Assembly (NCBI GenBank): GCA_003136315.1 | Contig: PLDW01000091.1 | Location: 48,670-95,911 of the forward strand | From: Gemmataceae bacterium | GTDB taxonomy: Bacteria > Planctomycetota > Planctomycetia > Gemmatales > Gemmataceae | Reading direction: 5' to 3' | DNA length: 47,242 nucleotides | In this document: positions 1 through 10,082 of the stretch, in pieces | Layout of the letters: the number at the start of each line of letters is the position of its first letter | Numbering within the stretch: the stretch's first letter is position 1 | Position numbers and translations under genes: made by a program | The notes under the pieces: generated by a model | Told to the model about the DNA's origin: nothing | The model's input: only the letters and a program-made list of their open reading frames with translations | Database searches by the model: none

Positions 1-1906
1 GATGGTCGGGACGAACCTCGCCGAGAGTCGCCGGCTCATCAGGATTCCAAAACCGAGCAGTGAAAGGCACCAACCGCAGGCGGCGCCATGTTCCATTATC
101 AGATCCGCGTACTTGTGGTTTGTGATTGGTGCAGAGAATTAGCTTGTGGGTGGGGGCAAACTCGAAGAAGTCCTGACGCATCCGCCGTGCCCTAATGGTG
201 TCCCCCCCCGTCAATTCCTTGATCAGCGACTCGGCCAGCCGCTTTCCATCCTCGGTCTCGACCGCGCATACAAGCCGCTTGCCATGAAGGTCTGCACGCT
301 CCGTCGGATGTGCCTCGTGATCCCGGGCCATCAGCATGTTCTGGGGAGCTTTCATCGCGTAATCCGACCCCATCACCTCCATCACCACTTCGAGGAAAGT
401 CGACTTGCCGTTTGATCCGTCACCCCAGAACACAGTGAGGACGTGCTCACACGTCTCTCCGGTCAGGGCGTAACCGAACAGCCGCTGGAGGAACTCGATT
501 AAATCGGCGTCCCCATCAAATACCAAGTCCAAGAACCTCTCCCATGTGGGGCATGCCGCGGACGGGTCGTATGGAGTCGGGCAAAGTTTGGTGATGCAGT
601 CTTCTCGGCGGTGCGGACGAATCTCTCCGGTCCGCAAGTCGATGGTCCCAGCGGGAGTGTTCAAGGCCCAGTGGTCTGTATCGAATACCTCGGGCAAAAG
701 CCTGATACCAGGCTCCGATCGAGCGAGAGCCAGCATATCCCTGATTGCCTTGGCGGAGTGGGATCTGCGCGCATGAGCCATTTTCGTCTCGGCCGCCCGT
801 CTGATCGCCATCACGTCCTGATCGTTCCCCCCGCTGCCGGTTCGCTGAGACTCTGCTGAGGATTCGAGGTAAAGCCGATTGACCGTCTGCTTGGCGAGGT
901 GTTCGACCTCCAAGCACCGGTCATGCCCCCACCGAGAGCCGTCCCATACGAGAAACGAATTCCAAACATCGACGTGGCGAACCCGATCCCCGTGGTGGAG
1001 CCGAAACTGGTACGCATTTCCTGCATCGCTTAACATCACTGGAGGGCCGGCGTCCTCCGCGATCGGATTGATCACCTTCGCCGGTTGTTCGACCAGAGCC
1101 ATCAGCTCCCGCGCGATCGCCGGGTAGTCCACCACCTCGGCTGACCCCGCGACCCGCTCCTCAACCCAGTCGCTCACGTCCCCCTTTTCAGGCAGACCGG
1201 GTAGCTCGACGATCTTGACCGATGCTGCGATTCCCTTGAGTGAGTCGGCCAATTGGTTGGCGTGCTTCCGACCTGGATCGTCGTTGTCCGCGAGGATCAC
1301 GACTATCCGACCCTTCAGCGAGTCCGCATACTCCTGTCGCCACTTCCCCGCCCCCATCGGGTTCGTCGTGGCTACCAACCCGAGTTTCACAAGCGTCTCG
1401 ACGTCCTTCTCACCTTCGACCAAGAACACAATCTTCGCCGGGTCGGCCTTCAGCAGTTCGGGAAGCCGGTACAGGACACGGCGAATCTTCTTGAGATCCC
1501 AGATCCAACCCCCACGGCCGTCTGGGCGGCGCTGGCGAAAGTCTTTGTTTTTCGGAGGTGGTGCCCGCAACCGCACAGCCTGGTAGAGAAGCTTCCCTTC
1601 CTCGTCGAGATAGTCGTAAGTCTTCACTATTCGATCGTTTAAATTTGTCTGACTGGCGTCCCCATTCTCGAAGAGATCTCGTTGCGTGAGCCCAAGTGCG
1701 GCCACGATAGAGCGCGTAGAACATCCCCGGGAACGGCATTTGATCAACACCCGGCCATCGTCCCCCTCGGCCACATTGAGAGAGGGGTTTGAGTCATCAT
1801 GAGCCGGGCAATGGCACAGCCACTCGCGGCCCTTCTTAACGACGAGGCCTCGTTCTTCGAGTAGGCCGAGGACACGATCGATCGCGGGTGTGGAGACGGT
1901 AGTCAT
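1..1906 (-). CDS. P4/D5-type phage primase-helicase, 3' end outside window
   Basis: Replication primase-helicase typical of P4-like satellites, phages and plasmids. Translation from the ATG at 1906 is open for 635 codons and leaves the window. Visible order: a CHC2 zinc finger near residues 31-61 (CHCPAHDD, then a second Cys pair), a Toprim domain (VEGEKD near residue 163, ADNDD near 206) that would catalyse primer synthesis, a D5_N-like middle part, and an SF3-type ATPase with Walker A GDGSNGKST near residue 497, followed by the conserved CTNHKP and WRRLRLVPF motifs just before the edge. The start overlaps the stop of the 115-aa gene upstream (ATGA, 1903-1906), so the two are probably translationally coupled. 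The family is clear; the C-terminal DNA-binding end cannot be seen. It marks the surroundings as an integrated element rather than core chromosome. Confidence 0.93.
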   Translation of the reverse strand, partial: MTTVSTPAIDRVLGLLEERGLVVKKGREWLCHCPAHDDSNPSLNVAEGDDGRVLIKCRSRGCSTRSIVAALGLTQRDLFENGDASQTNLNDRIVKTYDYLDEEGKLLYQAVRLRAPPPKNKDFRQRRPDGRGGWIWDLKKIRRVLYRLPELLKADPAKIVFLVEGEKDVETLVKLGLVATTNPMGAGKWRQEYADSLKGRIVVILADNDDPGRKHANQLADSLKGIAASVKIVELPGLPEKGDVSDWVEERVAGSAEVVDYPAIARELMALVEQPAKVINPIAEDAGPPVMLSDAGNAYQFRLHHGDRVRHVDVWNSFLVWDGSRWGHDRCLEVEHLAKQTVNRLYLESSAESQRTGSGGNDQDVMAIRRAAETKMAHARRSHSAKAIRDMLALARSEPGIRLLPEVFDTDHWALNTPAGTIDLRTGEIRPHRREDCITKLCPTPYDPSAACPTWERFLDLVFDGDADLIEFLQRLFGYALTGETCEHVLTVFWGDGSNGKSTFLEVVMEVMGSDYAMKAPQNMLMARDHEAHPTERADLHGKRLVCAVETEDGKRLAESLIKELTGGDTIRARRMRQDFFEFAPTHKLILCTNHKPQVRGSDNGTWRRLRLVPFTARFWNPDEPATLGEVRPDH

Positions 1907-2250
1907 GGCGTCCCCTCGGGTTTGGGGTCGGCCACATCACCATGCAAATCGGCCTCTTCGACAACTCGAAGGGCAGTGAGGGTGGTTGGGTCTTTGCCTT
2001 GCGCCCCGGTGGATGGGGTGGGTCTGACGGGAGAGCCCTGCCTGGAAGTCGAGGACGTGAGTGTGTCGGCGGTGGTGATCCGGTATGGGCGGACGGAATC
2101 GGCGGCTCGAATGAGTCGGCGGAGGAGGTCCACTTCACGTAGAGCGACGGCCAACCGCTCCCGCAGAATCGGGATAGGAGGCAGCAGATCGGCGGACGGC
2201 GGGGTCAGATCGTTTCGCATGGGCACCACCGGTTTGGTAGGTGCCCCCAT
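1903..2250 (-). CDS. Small helical protein coupled to primase
   Basis: A 115-residue protein of unknown function whose TGA stop overlaps the primase ATG. Residues about 25-50 are rich in Arg, Leu and Glu and look helical (RERLAVALREVDLLRRLI); the rest is Pro/Ser/Thr-rich and probably disordered. ATG 2250 is taken as start; an in-frame ATG at 2220 is an alternative. The coupling suggests a replication accessory or control function for the element, but that is inference from position only. Confidence 0.6.
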   Translation of the reverse strand: MGAPTKPVVPMRNDLTPPSADLLPPIPILRERLAVALREVDLLRRLIRAADSVRPYRITTADTLTSSTSRQGSPVRPTPSTGAQGKDPTTLTALRVVEEADLHGDVADPKPEGTP

Positions 2251-2303
2251 AATGACGGGAGGGGTGTGAGCGGAGCGTTACCTCACTCAGAACTCACAAG
2301 GGA

Positions 2304-4097
2304 TCACTCCACGGGAATGAGTTGAATTGTTCCCTGTAAACACTTGAGATTAAGCGGGCAGTTCTGTGATTCGAGCTTGCCGCGAGTCTCTGAGACGAGT
2401 TTGCGGAATGCCCTGTCCTCGGTCTGGTGATTCACTCCGTAGACGTCATCTATGACGTCCTCGACAGGCCGAGGAGGGGTCGGGGCGTGGGTGGCCACAT
2501 CCCATAGAGACTGGACAAGCCGATACCGTAGCACTGCCCGGCCGAACCGCACTTCCACCCCTGAGAACCGGAACCCATCCGCATCGAACAGGCCATCCGG
2601 CCCACTCGCATTGTCTTGAGTATCTGCTGGATGGTCTGGGTTGGGCGTTGCGGCTTGATTTCCGGCGGCCGAGGAGTCACTTTTCCCACTCTGAGGCAAT
2701 ACCCCCACAAGTTCTGGCTGAGACGCTATCGCGTCCGGTTGCCTCCCTCCAGTGTGAGATTCCTCAATGAGCCCGCGAAATTCGCCGAACGACCTGGACA
2801 TCCCGTGGGGAAGATCGTGGAGTGATCCCACGAATGGGGCACCTGGGTGGCAATGGCAGAGGCCCCTCGCTCCAGCATCGTGGCCAACCCAGTGGATCGT
2901 CGAGCCATTGGGCAGCCCGTAAAGCTCTCGGATGGCCCGTTCAGCGAATTGGAGGTTCGCATCCGGGAGTTGTGGGTTAGCAGTTGGGCAAATGGTGGCG
3001 GTTGTGCCGAGAATGACTTTACAACTGAGGCCAGATGCCTCCACATCGAGCGTGGGATCGATCCCGATCCAACCGAGACGGGGACGCCGCATGAATCGCT
3101 CCCATCGAGCGACCTCGTCAACCACACCGGCACAATTCAATTTAGCGGATTCGATCCTGAGCTTGGCTGCCCATCTTGGCATATTGATATTGAAATTAGC
3201 CATTAATTCGGCTGCCCGCACCCTTGCATTTGGCGTCCATAGAGGAATGTCTCGCGGATATCTTCCTGCATAGGCAAAAGTATTCCTTGGGTGTCGCAGT
3301 CGCTGCCCAATATCAATCGTCCGGCTAAATAGTCGTTCTTTTAATGTAATAGATGCCTCATGTGCGCACAAGCTATTCATCCCATCTTCCGCCCACACCT
3401 CTGAATAGCAAGGTTGATAGCCGGTTTCAGGCATACGTCTGTGGAGCCATTCCAGATTGCCCAATCGCCAAAATATGTAAGCATCTTGTCGAATATCCTG
3501 ATTGGCATGTTTAATCATGTTTTTCTGGATATGCCAGATCTCAATGAGTGTAGCTTCTGCTGCCAAACTTGCCTCAGACAGGTTGCACGGTACTGGAGGC
3601 ACGAATATCGGAGGAAGTGGACTTGACGTCCGGTTTCCGAGGAGGGTGTTGGCAGAATCCCAGATGGCATGTGCGAGTGGGTTGGCGAGTCGGAGCCCCT
3701 TAACCCGATCGAGGATTTTCAGGTTCTGACCGCAAAGCGACTCAGCACCAAGGAAGCGGAGAACCCAACCAAGTGATGCTGTGAGCGATATGGCAGCAAG
3801 TAGTTCTTCATCGTCCCAAACGGCGGCAAGCCAGAGGTGCGGCGTGCGATCGAACTCAAGGAAATCGAGCCTCTGTGGGTTCATCACCATCTCCCACTCA
3901 GCCAACTGCTCCACTACCGTCTGAGGCAAGTCGCCTCCCGGGGAGCTGGACTCGAAGGGGGATGCCGTCAGAACCCCCCCATACTCGATCAGGGCCTCAA
4001 GGAAGGCGATGGCGGACTCGGCTGCCGCAGTTGAGTTGAACCCGAAACGATTGACGGAATGTGAAGAATTGATGAGGGCTGAAGACGTGGTCGACAT
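2304..4097 (-). CDS. Hypothetical 597-aa element protein with possible C-terminal winged helix
   Basis: Long open frame with normal coding composition on the same strand as the primase. I do not recognise the family. The N-terminal two thirds are helix-rich with many Trp, Leu and Arg residues. The middle (about residues 340-430) alternates strand-like and helical segments and holds a Cys/His cluster (GLCHCHPGAP). A low-complexity Ser/Pro/Asn linker lies at about residues 455-510. The last 80 residues (about 515-597) contain QTEDRAFRKLVSETRGKLE, resembling the recognition end of a winged-helix DNA-binding domain. It may be a regulator or replication accessory protein of the element. The start at ATG 4097 has no strong ribosome binding site. 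Confidence 0.75.
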   Translation of the reverse strand: MSTTSSALINSSHSVNRFGFNSTAAAESAIAFLEALIEYGGVLTASPFESSSPGGDLPQTVVEQLAEWEMVMNPQRLDFLEFDRTPHLWLAAVWDDEELLAAISLTASLGWVLRFLGAESLCGQNLKILDRVKGLRLANPLAHAIWDSANTLLGNRTSSPLPPIFVPPVPCNLSEASLAAEATLIEIWHIQKNMIKHANQDIRQDAYIFWRLGNLEWLHRRMPETGYQPCYSEVWAEDGMNSLCAHEASITLKERLFSRTIDIGQRLRHPRNTFAYAGRYPRDIPLWTPNARVRAAELMANFNINMPRWAAKLRIESAKLNCAGVVDEVARWERFMRRPRLGWIGIDPTLDVEASGLSCKVILGTTATICPTANPQLPDANLQFAERAIRELYGLPNGSTIHWVGHDAGARGLCHCHPGAPFVGSLHDLPHGMSRSFGEFRGLIEESHTGGRQPDAIASQPELVGVLPQSGKSDSSAAGNQAATPNPDHPADTQDNASGPDGLFDADGFRFSGVEVRFGRAVLRYRLVQSLWDVATHAPTPPRPVEDVIDDVYGVNHQTEDRAFRKLVSETRGKLESQNCPLNLKCLQGTIQLIPVE

Positions 4098-4181
4098 GGG
4101 TCACACCGATGGCACCGAGCCGGTTAGCCAGTCCCATCGAAGAGTTCGACGACACCACCGGCCGCATCGAAGCGAATGACA

Positions 4182-4412
4182 TCAATCGGCCGGTGGCTCG
4201 AAGTGCTTGAGCTTATCTTTGCAAGGGGCCTCGGAGATGAAGTATTGGCGTTGGGAGACCTGATGTTGCCAGGGATAGAATGCCGACCAGTGCGCCGCGG
4301 GTATGACCCGGAGGTAAATCGTGGGCAGAACCCAAGCAGTACACTTCACCCCGTCCACGTCAGCAAAGCAACTGCCACTTTCAGCGTACCCACAGGCAAA
4401 CCTCAACAGCAT
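4182..4412 (-). CDS. Small Cys/aromatic-rich hypothetical protein (76 aa)
   Basis: A 76-residue frame upstream of the 597-aa gene on the same strand. The ATG at 4412 is preceded by AGGGGACA, a plausible ribosome binding site. The product has four Cys and many aromatic residues (AHWSAFYPWQH), an ordered-looking composition not typical of a shadow frame. No family recognised. A 112-residue plus-strand frame covers the same DNA but has poorer composition. Confidence 0.42.
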   Translation of the reverse strand: MLLRFACGYAESGSCFADVDGVKCTAWVLPTIYLRVIPAAHWSAFYPWQHQVSQRQYFISEAPCKDKLKHFEPPAD

Positions 4413-4955
4413 TGTCCCCTGATTGATATCGGACAGTTCTGCCGGAAATGCGGGATGAGCCGATCATGCCCCCCCGCGAGCAACCAGCCTTCGGACCCGA
4501 ACACAGGAGAGTGAGGACAGGAGAAGGGAACCGCCCCGACCCGCAGTAATCGCGTCTGCGGGACGGTAGGGTCGCAAAAGGCGGGGGAACCACTCCCATG
4601 CGGTCGAGGCGGTGGTGGCGATGCAACACCTGCACTTCATCCCGGCGGACGAGTTCGGGAGTTCGACGACTGGCCGTTTTTGGTACTGGAGTTCGTCAAG
4701 ACGGGCGGGTCAGATCAGGCCAAGGTATCAACCTGTTTGCCCCTGTTTTCGCGTGCCAGAAGCCAGCCGAGTGGGTAATATTGGGCGAAGTTGGCGGTCG
4801 GGTGTAACACCTGGCACGGGGTTGGTTCTTACCTCTGGATGCGGAGGGCCTGCCCGATGCCCGCCACAGACCAAAGGTTCTCGGTAACAGTAACGCCCGC
4901 CAAGATGGCCTGGAGGGCTTTCTTGTTTACTACGCTGGGCGGACAGGGTGTGATA
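4413..4955. other. Gap between divergent gene blocks, no convincing gene
   Basis: Several frames stay open here but none has both a ribosome binding site and protein-like composition. A short plus-strand stretch around 4640-4760 reads like the tail of a protein (VREFDDWPFLVLEFVKTGG, then a stop), possibly a decayed gene end. The gap must hold the promoters of the divergent 4412 and 4956 genes. GTGTGATAATG just before 4956 resembles a -10 element overlapping the start, which is weak evidence. Confidence 0.4.
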
Positions 4956-5996
4956 ATGTGTGTTTTCACCGAATATCTTCGGCAACAAAACGAATGCGGA
5001 AGGGCTTCGGAGGAAGCCGCCTCTCGCGTCGTCCAGCGCCTCCGCGAAGTAGTGCGGCGACACCTCGGGAGACGACGGTGGAACCTCCCCCCCCGTTACT
5101 TCGGGAACTACGACTCACCCTCCTGGGTAGATGCCTTCCAGTCAGAGGACGTTCCCGAGATAGTCATAGACTGTTATCTGCATCTGTTCTCCGGTCGACG
5201 GTCAGACAATCTACGAGAACGTATTCGCCTTGGGTGCGAGGTTGAGGATCTTGTCGAGGGTACAATTGTCCCTCAATTCCTATACGAACAACAGAGGAGA
5301 CACGATCCGGTCGGGTATGCAGTTTATGCGAATGTCCGCGGATCGGTCAGAGCGATGGTTGGTGATCGCCGACTCGTTGCAGGCCAAATCCCTCCACAGG
5401 ACGATACCCCGGTACGATTCCCCGAAAGGCACGGACCGGTCGCCGACGAATCCGAGGTGACACGAGTCGTCCAAGGATGGGGCAACATCCTCCTGCGACT
5501 GGCCCGAGTCAGTCGCCAATCGCAGGTGGATCTTGAGGAACGGTTCGTCTCGTTCCCAGAATATGATATCGTTGCGTTCACGACCCGGATCGCCACAAAC
5601 GCGATCAGAGATCCGGTCCGTCGTGCCCATGACGCATGGGATGCCACTCCCGTTGATGATGTCGTGGTTGAGTACGACGCCGATACAGGAATTCGCCACT
5701 TGGTCCGGACTGTCGGCCCAACCGACTCGCCCGCTGACTCTCGGGCAGTGGGCTTGAACAGACTCAGGCAACTCCGAAGGGCGATTCCTGAATCGGGCCA
5801 TTACCGAGTCGTACGGGAGGGTATGGCCCGGATCGTAGACGAACTGATCCGCGTGTTGGACAGTGATGAGCAGGTTCCGAAACAGGCGGAACTCGCTCGG
5901 CCGGAACTCGCTCGGCGGCTCGACATTCGCCCTCAACGAGTCTGTGACTATGTGAGATACCTGGAGGCGCTTGCCCAGTCTTTGCCCGACGAGTGA
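4956..5996 (+). CDS. Putative HTH/sigma-like DNA-binding protein, first gene of methylase operon
   Basis: Open frame ending 37 bp before the methylase start. The frame is open back to 4791, but residues before the ATG at 4956 are Cys/Trp/Met-rich and unconvincing. ATG 4956 follows GGACAGGG at a suitable distance and gives 346 residues. The N-terminal half (about 20-140) is Arg-rich and helical, with HDPVGYAVYANVRGSVRAM recalling sigma-70-like or transposition-type DNA-binding folds. The C-terminus carries a probable helix-turn-helix (ELARRLDIRPQRVCDYVRYL, about 318-337). No exact family recognised. As first gene of a methylase operon it may be a specificity or regulatory partner (inference). 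Confidence 0.72.
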   Translation: MCVFTEYLRQQNECGRASEEAASRVVQRLREVVRRHLGRRRWNLPPRYFGNYDSPSWVDAFQSEDVPEIVIDCYLHLFSGRRSDNLRERIRLGCEVEDLVEGTIVPQFLYEQQRRHDPVGYAVYANVRGSVRAMVGDRRLVAGQIPPQDDTPVRFPERHGPVADESEVTRVVQGWGNILLRLARVSRQSQVDLEERFVSFPEYDIVAFTTRIATNAIRDPVRRAHDAWDATPVDDVVVEYDADTGIRHLVRTVGPTDSPADSRAVGLNRLRQLRRAIPESGHYRVVREGMARIVDELIRVLDSDEQVPKQAELARPELARRLDIRPQRVCDYVRYLEALAQSLPDE

Positions 5997-6033
5997 GCCA
6001 TCACCTCGACCACTCGCCGCCAAGAGGGATGTC

Positions 6034-9000
6034 ATGCCTGATAAATTGCTGGACCGCCTTCTACGTGAGACCAACTTAAGCCTGGAGCAGTACAAGGCTA
6101 AACGGATTGCCCTCGACGCCGATCCGCGACCCCCTCAGCCAGGTGACGTATATCAACTCCCTATCCCGTCCGAAATCGATATCGAGTGGGTCGTCGCTGA
6201 AGCCAGTAATGATCGGCTGTTCTTGCTACCAGCAGACGGGAATTCACTCGCGGGAAATCGGGATCTGACCACTCAACACGCGGTCACGCCTGGGTCGTTT
6301 GTGGTCCGATGTGGGTTCGGCATCTGGGCACCCACCGCCATGTTCAAATCGCGTTTCCGGACCGAGGTACTCCCCCCGGCCGACCGCGAAGCACTTCGTC
6401 AGCATTTGCTCCGGGTTCGGGATGGTACAGTCGGCCGGACTGAAGCTGCCGATGAGATCGAGGCAGACCCCGAGTATGACGACTGGCTCGTCGAGGTGGA
6501 TCGAGCGATTCGAGCGTTGGAAGCCACCGTAAACGCGGGAGAAATCAGTGATTCCACACTGCAAGATCCCCAGGCCCCTCCCTCGGAGTCCACGGCAGCA
6601 CGGGCCTCACCGCGACGGACCCCGGACCCCTGGGGGCGAGACACGGGGATAATCGGAGTTCCCAAGCGTCTGATCGAGGTCGATCTCCCCATCGCCAGGA
6701 TCTCAGCCCATGATTGGCGAGAAAAGTCGATCCGGCGCGACCACATCTCAAACCTACACATCTGGTGGGCGAGGAGGCCCCTTGGGGCGTGTCGGGCAGT
6801 GATTTGTGCCGCCCTCTGGCCCGACCCGGCTGACCCTCACTGCCCGCAGTCATTCCGCGACGAAGCGGCCCGTCATCTCGTCGCATTCGCTAGACAGGTG
6901 AATTCCGCGCGGATCACCCAAGAAAAGGAAACACTTCACAAGACAGCGTCGAGGGAAAGCTTGGCCCGCTGGGAGGTCTTCGCGAAAAATCACCCACCTC
7001 TCGATCCCGACAACCTGGACCACCAGAACATCCTGCGGTTCGCGCTGCTCGACTTCATTGCCGATTTTGCCAACTGGGACAACTCGACCGTCCCCGCCTA
7101 TCTGGACACGAGTCGGGCGCTCACCCAGGCGGCCCACGAGGCACTCGGCGGCGAACCGGGCACCCGCCCATTGGTGGCCGATCCCTTCGCCGGTGGGGGT
7201 AGCATCCCACTTGAGGCCCTCCGCGTTGGGGCCGATGCCTTCGCCAGCGATCTGAACCCGGTTGCCGTGCTGCTCAACAAAGTGCTGCTGGAGTACATAC
7301 CAAAATATGGTCAACGCCTCGCCGACGAGGTCCGCAAGTGGGGTCAGTGGATCAAGGAGCAAGCCGAGAAGGAGCTGGCCGAGTTCTATCCCAAAGACCC
7401 GGACGGCGCAACGCCCATCGCTTACCTCTGGGCGCGAACGATCCATTGCGATAACCCCAACTGCGGAGCGGAAGTACCTTTGATTCGGTCTTTATGGCTG
7501 GCGAGAAAATCAAATAAGTCGGCGGCGATGAAGATCTTACCGAATCCGACGGCGAAACGTGTGGACTTTGAGATCCTCGACGATGCCAAGATGCAAGATG
7601 TCACCGAAGGTACAGTTAAACGCGGTTCAGCAACCTGTCCCTGCTGTAGCTATATCACGCCGGTCAAGTCGGTTCGCGAGCAACTCAAGAAACGCCGCGG
7701 CGGGGCGGCCGACGCAAGGCTTTACTGCGTAGTGACGATGAACCCGAAGGGGCAAGGCCGCTCCTACCGCCTCCCGACCGACCGAGATCGCTACATCGTG
7801 GCAATGGCCGCCACCGAACTGGAGAAACGCAAGAAGAGCCACACCGGCCCCCTCAGCCTAGTCCCTGACGAACCCCTTGATCTGCGGGGCATCCGGCATA
7901 CGGGGGCGATGATCTACGGCATCAACAGTTGGGGCGACCTGTTCACCCCACGACAGCTTCTTGCATTAACGACACTGAACCGGTTCGTGGTGGAGGTGGG
8001 CAAGAACTTGGCAGGTGAGAAACCAGATGGGCTGGCCGAAGCTGTGCAAACCTGTTTGGGGGCAGCGGTGGATCGTCAGGCCGATTTCCAGTCATCGTTG
8101 GTAACTTGGACTGCTGGGGGCGAGTTTCTGGGTCACACCTTCACCCGCAAAGCGATTCCATTCGTATGGGATTTTGCCGAAGGAAATCCGTGGGCAGATG
8201 CTTATGGGCATTGGGATGGCGCAGTTAATCGGGTTGCTTCTGTGCCGACAGCTTGTAGGGGGTTAGCCCAAGCAGGCCATGTTGAAATTGCTTCAGCCGC
8301 CGCTCATCCTCTCCCCAATGCCAGCATTCACGCCCTGGTCACTGATCCACCGCACTATGATGCCGTGCCCTATGCCTACCTGTCGGATTTTTTCTACGTC
8401 TGGATGCGACGGAGCATCGGTAATATTCACCCAGTTCTACTCAAGGGTGAGCAGGTTCCGAAGGACACCGAGATCGTCGTTGATCGTACCCACGAGTTGA
8501 GCAACTCGACGCATGACATTGCCTTTTACGAACGCGAACTGACCAAGGCTTTCTCGGAAGGCCGACGCATTTTGCGACCTGACGGGGTCGCAGTCATTGT
8601 GATCGCGAGCAAGACGACGGCCAGTTGGGAAACTATCCTCCAAGCCGTGGTCGATGCCGAGTGGACGATTACCGGTTCGTGGCCGATCGATACCGAACGC
8701 GAGGCACAGGCGCTAGCCCAAGGCCAGGCGCGGTTGGCATGGTCCCTCCACTTCGTCTGTCGCCCTCGCACCACTAACGAAGTTGGCGATTGGCGCGACG
8801 TGCTCTTAGAACTTCCGCAGCGGATACACGAGTGGATGCCACGGCTAGTCGGTGAGGGCGTGGTTGGGGCTCACGCGATCTACGCCTGCCTCGGACCGGC
8901 CCTCGAAATCTTCTCTCGCTATGGCCGCGTCGACAGGGCTACCGGGGAGTCTGTTACGCTCAAGGAGTATCTGGAACACGTCTGGGCATCCGTTTCCAAG

Positions 9001-9732
9001 GAAGCCCTCTCGACAATCTTCCGCGACGCCGACCCCTCCGGCCTCGAACCGGATGCCCGCCTCACCGCCATGTGGTTGTGGATGCTGGGCAATGCCAAAG
9101 GAAAAGAAGGTCGTGCTAATCGTGTGATTGCAAAGCCTAACGAGCCCAACAATTTCATTGTTGGGGAGGATGAATCGGAGGAGGTTGACGACGAGGACAA
9201 GAGAGCGAACGGCAAGACGGAGAAATCGAATGGTAGCGGGTTCTTCATGGAATTTGACGCCGCGAGGAAGATTGCCCAGGGGGTTGGTATCAATCTGGAG
9301 GAATCGAGATCGATCGCGGAGGTGAAAGGCAAGACTGCCCGGTTGCTCCCGGTTAGAGAACGCACGGAACACCTTTTCGGCAAGGACAAGAAGACTGACA
9401 CCAAACCCGGGAAGAGGAATCAGATGCAGCAATCATTGTTTGAGCTTCTAGAGGAGGCAGAACGAGATGTAGCGGAGAGCATCATCGAAATGAAGGGGTC
9501 ACCGCTGGGCACCACCATCCTCGACCGACTTCACCAGGCCATGATCCTCTTCGGTGCCCAGCAGGGCGAATGGCTGAATCGATTTCTTATGGAGGATGGC
9601 GTCGCCAAAGACCCCAGGTTCTGGAAGTTGGCCCAAGCTCTGGCCACACTCTACCCGCGCGGCACCGACGAGCACCGCTGGGTCGACGGCGTCTTGGCCA
9701 AGAAGAAAGGACTCCGGTTAGAGCAACAGTGA
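6034..9732 (+). CDS. DUF1156-type adenine-specific DNA methyltransferase (1232 aa)
   Basis: Predicted N6-adenine DNA methylase of the large Zn-ribbon DUF1156 class (COG1743-like). The start at ATG 6034 follows AGAGGG; the frame is open upstream to 5971 but that start is weaker. Residues 1-210 are an extra N-terminal region of unknown role. DUF1156-like sequence follows at about 225-275 (SNLHIWWARRPLGACRAVI). The SAM-binding motif PFAGGG is at about 384 with the partner acidic SDLNPVA downstream. A zinc-ribbon insertion has Cys pairs at about 472/477 and 535-538. The catalytic motif IV is DPPHYD near 771. An acidic/basic low-complexity stretch (about 1045-1075) precedes a helical C-terminal domain. 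Methylases of this class often sit in antiphage islands, but no helicase or nuclease partner is visible here, so it could be a solitary or two-gene system. Confidence 0.9.
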   Translation: MPDKLLDRLLRETNLSLEQYKAKRIALDADPRPPQPGDVYQLPIPSEIDIEWVVAEASNDRLFLLPADGNSLAGNRDLTTQHAVTPGSFVVRCGFGIWAPTAMFKSRFRTEVLPPADREALRQHLLRVRDGTVGRTEAADEIEADPEYDDWLVEVDRAIRALEATVNAGEISDSTLQDPQAPPSESTAARASPRRTPDPWGRDTGIIGVPKRLIEVDLPIARISAHDWREKSIRRDHISNLHIWWARRPLGACRAVICAALWPDPADPHCPQSFRDEAARHLVAFARQVNSARITQEKETLHKTASRESLARWEVFAKNHPPLDPDNLDHQNILRFALLDFIADFANWDNSTVPAYLDTSRALTQAAHEALGGEPGTRPLVADPFAGGGSIPLEALRVGADAFASDLNPVAVLLNKVLLEYIPKYGQRLADEVRKWGQWIKEQAEKELAEFYPKDPDGATPIAYLWARTIHCDNPNCGAEVPLIRSLWLARKSNKSAAMKILPNPTAKRVDFEILDDAKMQDVTEGTVKRGSATCPCCSYITPVKSVREQLKKRRGGAADARLYCVVTMNPKGQGRSYRLPTDRDRYIVAMAATELEKRKKSHTGPLSLVPDEPLDLRGIRHTGAMIYGINSWGDLFTPRQLLALTTLNRFVVEVGKNLAGEKPDGLAEAVQTCLGAAVDRQADFQSSLVTWTAGGEFLGHTFTRKAIPFVWDFAEGNPWADAYGHWDGAVNRVASVPTACRGLAQAGHVEIASAAAHPLPNASIHALVTDPPHYDAVPYAYLSDFFYVWMRRSIGNIHPVLLKGEQVPKDTEIVVDRTHELSNSTHDIAFYERELTKAFSEGRRILRPDGVAVIVIASKTTASWETILQAVVDAEWTITGSWPIDTEREAQALAQGQARLAWSLHFVCRPRTTNEVGDWRDVLLELPQRIHEWMPRLVGEGVVGAHAIYACLGPALEIFSRYGRVDRATGESVTLKEYLEHVWASVSKEALSTIFRDADPSGLEPDARLTAMWLWMLGNAKGKEGRANRVIAKPNEPNNFIVGEDESEEVDDEDKRANGKTEKSNGSGFFMEFDAARKIAQGVGINLEESRSIAEVKGKTARLLPVRERTEHLFGKDKKTDTKPGKRNQMQQSLFELLEEAERDVAESIIEMKGSPLGTTILDRLHQAMILFGAQQGEWLNRFLMEDGVAKDPRFWKLAQALATLYPRGTDEHRWVDGVLAKKKGLRLEQQ

Positions 9733-10082
9733 ACCGCTCGCTCTACCAACAGTAGCAGGTAATATTGCCTGCCCTCGCTGCCACCGTCCCGGGGGCTGGG
9801 TCCACGAATAGCAGGCACCAATGCCGGAACAGAGGCTCAACTTCTTGACTTTTGACCGGAGTGCTCGGGTGTCCTGGTCAATTCCTGATCAGCATTTCCA
9901 GATCGCAAACTGCAACCCCAAAAATTTTTGGTCCAAATCCGGATAAGCGCCGCCGGTTGCAGTTAATAGAGGATGGTCGCGGGAAACCAGCAGCGGCCCT
10001 CGTTGGGCCACCGATCGGTTACCAGGCCGCATGTGCGGCACTGGGCAGAGTCCGCGTTTTCTTAACCCGAGGAGTCCTCCGA
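9733..10082. other. Intergenic region without visible gene
   Basis: 350 bp after the methylase. The frame of the downstream His-rich protein stays open from 9852, but the residues it adds have no protein-like character and the good start is at 10083. No clear terminator hairpin was seen. GAGGAGTCCTC at 10069-10079 is a short palindrome that also carries the ribosome binding site for 10083. Confidence 0.4.

Noticed and set aside
4728..5063. Minus-strand 111-aa frame at the methylase operon promoter
   Set aside because: It overlaps the start of the plus-strand 346-aa gene and lacks start signals.
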